Of a DNA stretch of 64,000 nucleotides, positions 62,001 through 64,000 are shown piece after piece. Each line of letters starts with the position of its first letter. Position 1 is the first letter of the stretch. Source of the DNA: an uncultured Clostridia bacterium (lineage in GTDB: Bacteria > Bacillota > Clostridia > Christensenellales > Borkfalkiaceae); contig CANQOY010000002.1 of the NCBI GenBank assembly GCA_947625605.1, positions 1-64,000 on the forward strand, in the 5' to 3' direction. The position numbers and the translations under genes are program-made. Below the pieces are notes generated by a model that searched no databases, was not told where the DNA came from, and saw only the letters and a program-made list of their open reading frames with translations.

Positions 62001-62169
62001 CGTGAACTCCAACGCGATGAACGGCTATGTGCACGGCGTGGAGGTCTCCGCAACGCCGTTTGCGTACTATTGGCTCATCATCTTCGCAGTCTGGGCGATC
62101 ACGGCAGCGCTCACGGCATGGGGCGTCACGGCGATCGTGCTCCGCTTCCGCCGCCAGAAGAAAGGTTAA
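59080..62169 (+). CDS. Membrane-anchored, circularly permuted GH3 beta-glucosidase
   Basis: 1,029 residues. Order: N-terminal transmembrane helix (about 17-40), the GH3 alpha/beta sandwich domain (about 90-350, SGRLVDTFAYDAFSSPAMQ), a fibronectin III-like domain (YAETVQFPFGYGLSYTTFAW, then VSGKEVVELYLQSPYTQ), and only then the beta/alpha barrel (about 660-960) with the nucleophile Asp 922 in GSVITDYDNGGY and substrate residues in KHFALNDQEDHR. This is the reverse of the usual GH3 order. A second transmembrane helix (YWLIIFAVWAITAALTAWG) and basic tail end the protein, so both ends are in the cytosol and the enzyme faces out. It likely trims oligosaccharides released near the cell; the sugar is unproven. 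Confidence 0.92.
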   Translation: MASEKKPRKKLSGKVLTCIIAPFLVILWAVSIALPIVSYTMYDGVFRTIFGEAASSAHGTADTDSVDSTYYKSDFTDINALEAAEQKYTREGGAEGFVLLTNTEGNKGLPLAAASKVSLFSQSSVDPVAGGTGSGVSTMSSDLKTAFTEQGFSVNEALWNFYKGTGRKRGGGAISYGGAENWSINETKIDDIPAAAKTEAQGTTPIFIFSRTGGEGRDLGRYMGDWTSVDADKTKHYLEPDSVELGVIDYLNQNFDNVIIVVNTNNAFELGWVEDYENITAVLWAPGAGGDTCRSIVDVLSGRITPSGRLVDTFAYDAFSSPAMQNMGDIDLVNGGNVVGNGVFYDEGIYVGYKYYETRYFDKQSGAAKVGEYNYAETVQFPFGYGLSYTTFAWSEFSMTQPDANGDITVSVKVENTGAVSGKEVVELYLQSPYTQYDKTNFVEKSSVSLVGFGKTATLAAGASETVEITVNVKDFISYDDVNAKTYILEAGDYLLTAARNAHEANNNFLQYANQDTDGLFGAGDKTFVDKYTYTYAENGGVDKTTYSKSAAGVDITNQFDHALWAGHQNITERSKYLTRQDWEGTFPQTHGNQDAQKKSSYSEKNGYVWQVEVDQATADQLKKQGADASLNPMTEEEAAAKAGEFGVEGELQLIDARGKAFEDVDWDAYINQMTTTEIRNMIRQAGYKTYRAQSINKPEAIDYDGPSGLNEGGVTHSPYSITYPCAANIAASWNIENSRLHGYYVSEDALHANETHFGSHQYKGIISGWYAPAMNIHRTPFAGRNFEYYSEDGFMSGVMALQASRETANKGVYSYIKHFALNDQEDHRSSVATFSNEQAIREIYLKPFQTCIEGRGTQKIMVQTYNEETGEYVKSEAEIPAVMAVMTAFNRVGCTWAGGNYQLITKVLREEWAFNGSVITDYDNGGYMDTEQCLRAGGDLKLTNFATSQGPNINNKATQYFARQAMKHVLYTTVNSNAMNGYVHGVEVSATPFAYYWLIIFAVWAITAALTAWGVTAIVLRFRRQKKG

Positions 62170-62213
62170 AGCTCACCCCGGAAAGACATTCATCTTTCCT
62201 CCTTCCTCATCCC

Positions 62214-62249
62214 GGAATACCTGCCCTTTCGCAGGTATTCCTTTTTTTT
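62214..62249 (+). terminator. Intrinsic terminator of the GH3 gene
   Basis: A perfect 11-bp stem GGAATACCTGC/GCAGGTATTCC with a 6-nt loop and eight T. Confidence 0.92.
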
Positions 62250-62260
62250 GCTCTGCGGGC

Positions 62261-62289
62261 TTGATTGTGCCAACGTTTTATGGTATCAT
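62261..62289 (+). promoter_or_regulatory. Promoter giving a leaderless tag mRNA
   Basis: TTGATT, 17-bp spacer, TATCAT, then GCCTGT and ATG. Confidence 0.7.
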
Positions 62290-62295
62290 GCCTGT

Positions 62296-62868
62296 ATGGA
62301 TAAGAAACGGTGCAATTTCAGCTTCGGGGCAAGGGAGGCTCGTGTTTCCGAGAAGTCGCTGCTCTACCACGATACGCGGTGGTGCAAGCCCGAACATCGG
62401 GACGGAGAGCTCTTTGCCATGCTCGTGTTGGAGGGAATGCAGGCGGGCGTCAGCTGGAATCTGATCTTGAACAAAGAGGAGAACTTCCGCAGGGCGTTCG
62501 ACGGCTTCGACCCGAAAACCGTGGCGGCTTACGACGAGCGGAAGATTAGAGCGCTCATGCAGGACAAAGGCATCATCCGCAACCGCAGAAAGATCGAAGC
62601 GGCGATCGCGAATGCGCGTGCCTTCCTGCAAGTGCAGGAGGAGTTCGGGAGTTTCGACGCCTTCATCTGGAACTTTACGGACGGAAAGACAATCGACCAT
62701 CATTTAACGGACTTGAAGGACATGCCCGCCAAAGACGGGCTCTCGGAAAGGATCAGCGCGGAGCTCAAAAGGCGCGGGTTCCGGTTTGTGGGCCCCACCA
62801 TTGTGTACTCCTATTTGCAGGGGATCGGCGTCATCAACGACCATTGGGAATGCTGCGACTTCCGATAG
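62296..62868 (+). CDS. tag: DNA-3-methyladenine glycosylase I
   Basis: A 190-residue Tag enzyme that excises 3-methyladenine from alkylated DNA. WCKPEHRDGELFAMLVLEGMQAGVSW is the family signature. The structural zinc ligands are in place (Cys about 6, His in LLYHD, His and Cys in NDHWECC at the end). The track start is 16 codons too long and overlaps the promoter; the ATG at 62296 lies 6 nt after the -10 box, so the mRNA is probably leaderless and no ribosome site is present. Confidence 0.95.
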   Translation: MDKKRCNFSFGAREARVSEKSLLYHDTRWCKPEHRDGELFAMLVLEGMQAGVSWNLILNKEENFRRAFDGFDPKTVAAYDERKIRALMQDKGIIRNRRKIEAAIANARAFLQVQEEFGSFDAFIWNFTDGKTIDHHLTDLKDMPAKDGLSERISAELKRRGFRFVGPTIVYSYLQGIGVINDHWECCDFR

Positions 62869-62924
62869 ACGGCTTCGGCACAGTACATGTCCGAAAGTCT
62901 GCCCATAAAAATGTATTTTTTACA

Positions 62925-62958
62925 AAGCCCCCGAGCACATGCCAACGCTCGGGGGCTT
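62925..62958. terminator. Bidirectional hairpin between tag and a convergent membrane gene
   Basis: A perfect 12-bp stem AAGCCCCCGAGC/GCTCGGGGGCTT with a 10-nt loop. Modest T-rich flanks occur on both strands (GGCTTTGT on minus). Confidence 0.7.
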
Positions 62959-63016
62959 CAAAATAACAGAATAGATACGCGCTCGCGAAGAGCAAATGCG
63001 CCCGCGCAAGTGAGGT

Positions 63017-63865
63017 CTATTTGCGGCGTTCGGCGCGGCGCTTCATGAGAGCGCGGATCCAAAACGGCGACGAGACCACGGCGTAGGCGGGGATCAGGTA
63101 CACAAATGCGGGCACAATGAGCCACAGCACGGGAAAATGAAAGGGCGCTCCGCCATTGATATGGAAGGCGTCCGTCTTAAAGAAAACGGGCACGAGCGGA
63201 TCGAGCAGGCGAGACGCGATCGCAAAATCAGGCCGCACGCCGAACGCAAAGCCGAAGTTGCGGAATGCGGGGTCCAAAAGGTCGGAGAAGTCCGCATCCA
63301 CGAGCCCGATCCCTACGACGAACAGCTCGTTGAGGCAGATGAGCGCTTCATGCGCCAAAAACAGAAGCGGGATCGCCCAGAACTTTTTGAGCCGCGGGCG
63401 GTAGACGCCGACGATCGCAGCCGCCATGGGTACGGCAAAGAGGTTGATATGGCAAAAGTAGAACCGGATCGTCTCGAAGGCGAAGGGCGGGGCGCCGATC
63501 GCTGTGGGATAAAAGATCGCGGCGAGACCGCCGACCACGCCGATGAAGAATGTGTAATCGTGCAGGACGTTCTGTTTGCCGATCAAGTAGATGAACGGGA
63601 AAACGAGCGTCGAGACCGCGCAGATGTTTTCGGGCGTGATATGAACGGCGGACGCGGGGAGACCGTTTCGGTATGTCGGAAAGGCGAGCTTGAAAAAGTG
63701 CAGGGCGAGATTCAAAAACAGGATCGCGGCAAAAACGATGCGCGCCGTATTGCGCCGTCTCTTGTACAGGATCAAGGAGAGCACGACGAGGTACGCCGCC
63801 GCAATCGCGATATACAGGAAATAATATCCGTTTCCCAATCTGATAACGCCCATATTCTTTCTCAT
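63017..63865 (-). CDS. Polytopic membrane protein, possibly YwaF/TMEM164-like
   Basis: 282 residues with about seven hydrophobic helices (YYFLYIAIAAAYLVVLSLILY; IVFAAILFLNLALHFFKLAF; NICAVSTLVFPFIYLIG; FFIGVVGGLAAIFYPTA; FYFCHINLFAVPMAAAIVGVY; FWAIPLLFLAHEALICLNELF; LWLIVPAFVYLIPAYAV). The size, helix pattern and a His-Ile-Asn in the middle helix resemble the YwaF group of uncharacterised membrane proteins, but I am not certain. The start could be 63865 or the ATG at 63853; neither has a strong ribosome site. Function unknown. Confidence 0.8.
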   Translation of the reverse strand: MRKNMGVIRLGNGYYFLYIAIAAAYLVVLSLILYKRRRNTARIVFAAILFLNLALHFFKLAFPTYRNGLPASAVHITPENICAVSTLVFPFIYLIGKQNVLHDYTFFIGVVGGLAAIFYPTAIGAPPFAFETIRFYFCHINLFAVPMAAAIVGVYRPRLKKFWAIPLLFLAHEALICLNELFVVGIGLVDADFSDLLDPAFRNFGFAFGVRPDFAIASRLLDPLVPVFFKTDAFHINGGAPFHFPVLWLIVPAFVYLIPAYAVVSSPFWIRALMKRRAERRK

Positions 63866-63889
63866 TTGCGTTTTTTGAGGTTTGAAGTC

Positions 63890-63957
63890 ATCCGCCGCCG
63901 CAGCTGCGGCGGCGGATGGAGAAAATCAAGCGGGGCACGGGCGGCCCGAGACGGGCC
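63890..63957 (-). other. Two GC-rich perfect hairpins upstream of the membrane gene
   Basis: A near-perfect palindrome ATCCGCCGCCGCA/TGCGGCGGCGGAT (63892-63916) and GCGGCCCG-TCT-CGGGCCGC just after the preceding stop. Without T-runs they are weak candidates for termination of the gene entering from the right. Confidence 0.45.
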
Positions 63958-63960
63958 GCT

Positions 63961-64000
63961 TTAATCTTCTTTGCCGGGGATGACTGTCTCGGAGACCATT
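63961..64000 (-). CDS. C-terminal codons of a gene entering from beyond the window
   Basis: On the minus strand the frame ...MVSETVIPGKED ends in TAA at 63961-63963, followed at once by a strong hairpin, as expected for a gene end. Thirteen codons are too few to identify the protein, and the call rests on position and the hairpin. Confidence 0.35.
   Translation of the reverse strand, partial: MVSETVIPGKED

Noticed and set aside
58975-62034. 1,019-codon minus-strand ORF opposite the GH3 gene
   Set aside because: Mirror image of a gene with clear GH3 motifs, no ribosome site or promoter, no recognisable domains; produced by codon usage that leaves antisense frames free of stops.
1-64000. CRISPR arrays, prophage, insertion sequences or attachment sites
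   Set aside because: No regularly spaced short repeats, transposase, integrase or phage structural genes were seen; the only sizeable repeats are inside the giant lipoprotein gene.

Overview
The window looks like a chromosomal segment of a G+C-rich Bacillota (class Clostridia), probably an uncultured gut lineage near Christensenellales. This is inferred from several things: sigma-A promoters with 17-bp spacers, strong GGAGG ribosome sites, SdpR and CadC-type ArsR regulators, a Hint-ended giant repeat lipoprotein, a circularly permuted membrane GH3 enzyme, and an AgrC/LytTR-type two-component system. No phage, integrase, transposase or CRISPR array was seen. Almost all genes lie on the minus strand up to about 47 kb and around 48.6-52.7 kb; a plus-strand block runs from about 53 to 62.9 kb. 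Long antisense ORFs are a by-product of the codon usage.

Layout. 1-1590 holds the N-terminal part of an InlB-repeat lipoprotein that runs off the left edge. 1.9-4.65 kb is a translationally coupled operon (adenine deaminase, XTP/dITP pyrophosphatase, phosphodiesterase), followed by a COG2509-type FAD protein. 6.2-8.7 kb is a metal-sensing ArsR repressor with its Zn/Cd P-type ATPase, including a visible operator. 8.8-11.9 kb is a DUF378 protein, feoA, feoB (apparently frameshifted at its end) and an RluA enzyme. 12-14.4 kb is a membrane-anchored surface protein. 14.5-16.1 kb is an rRNA-type methyltransferase plus a second RluA enzyme. 16.2-24.2 kb is a GH51-like pseudoenzyme, a Na/Pi cotransporter and a type IIA topoisomerase pair. 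Rubrerythrin, a HAD phosphatase, HelD and SdpR follow.

28.7-34.5 kb is a coupled ABC operon: an ATPase with an N-terminal membrane anchor, a permease and a secreted Ig-like protein. 34.6-43.6 kb is a 2,982-residue lipoprotein of InlB and MBG repeats that ends in a Hint (hedgehog/intein) autoprocessing domain. Then come rnpB, a radC-histidine kinase-response regulator operon, an M20 dipeptidase, ileS, a low-G+C membrane gene and a small HMA metal-binding protein.

52.9-53.45 kb is an RNA cluster: a probable 6S RNA, a decayed tRNA-Glu copy and an intact tRNA-Glu(CTC). 53.9-62.2 kb looks like a regulated carbohydrate locus: a LytTR regulator and GHKL kinase, a lipoprotein esterase with a C-terminal sugar-binding-like module, a free-standing copy of that module, and a double-anchored GH3 glucosidase. 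Two matching direct-repeat elements, one upstream of the regulator and one upstream of the esterase, suggest autoregulation and direct control. The window closes with tag, a polytopic membrane protein and the last codons of another gene.

Recurring themes: five genes have promoters whose -10 box lies 6-7 nt before the start codon (leaderless mRNAs); promoters are nested in terminators; and stop-start overlaps of the type ATGA, GTGA and TTGA show that GTG and TTG starts are common.
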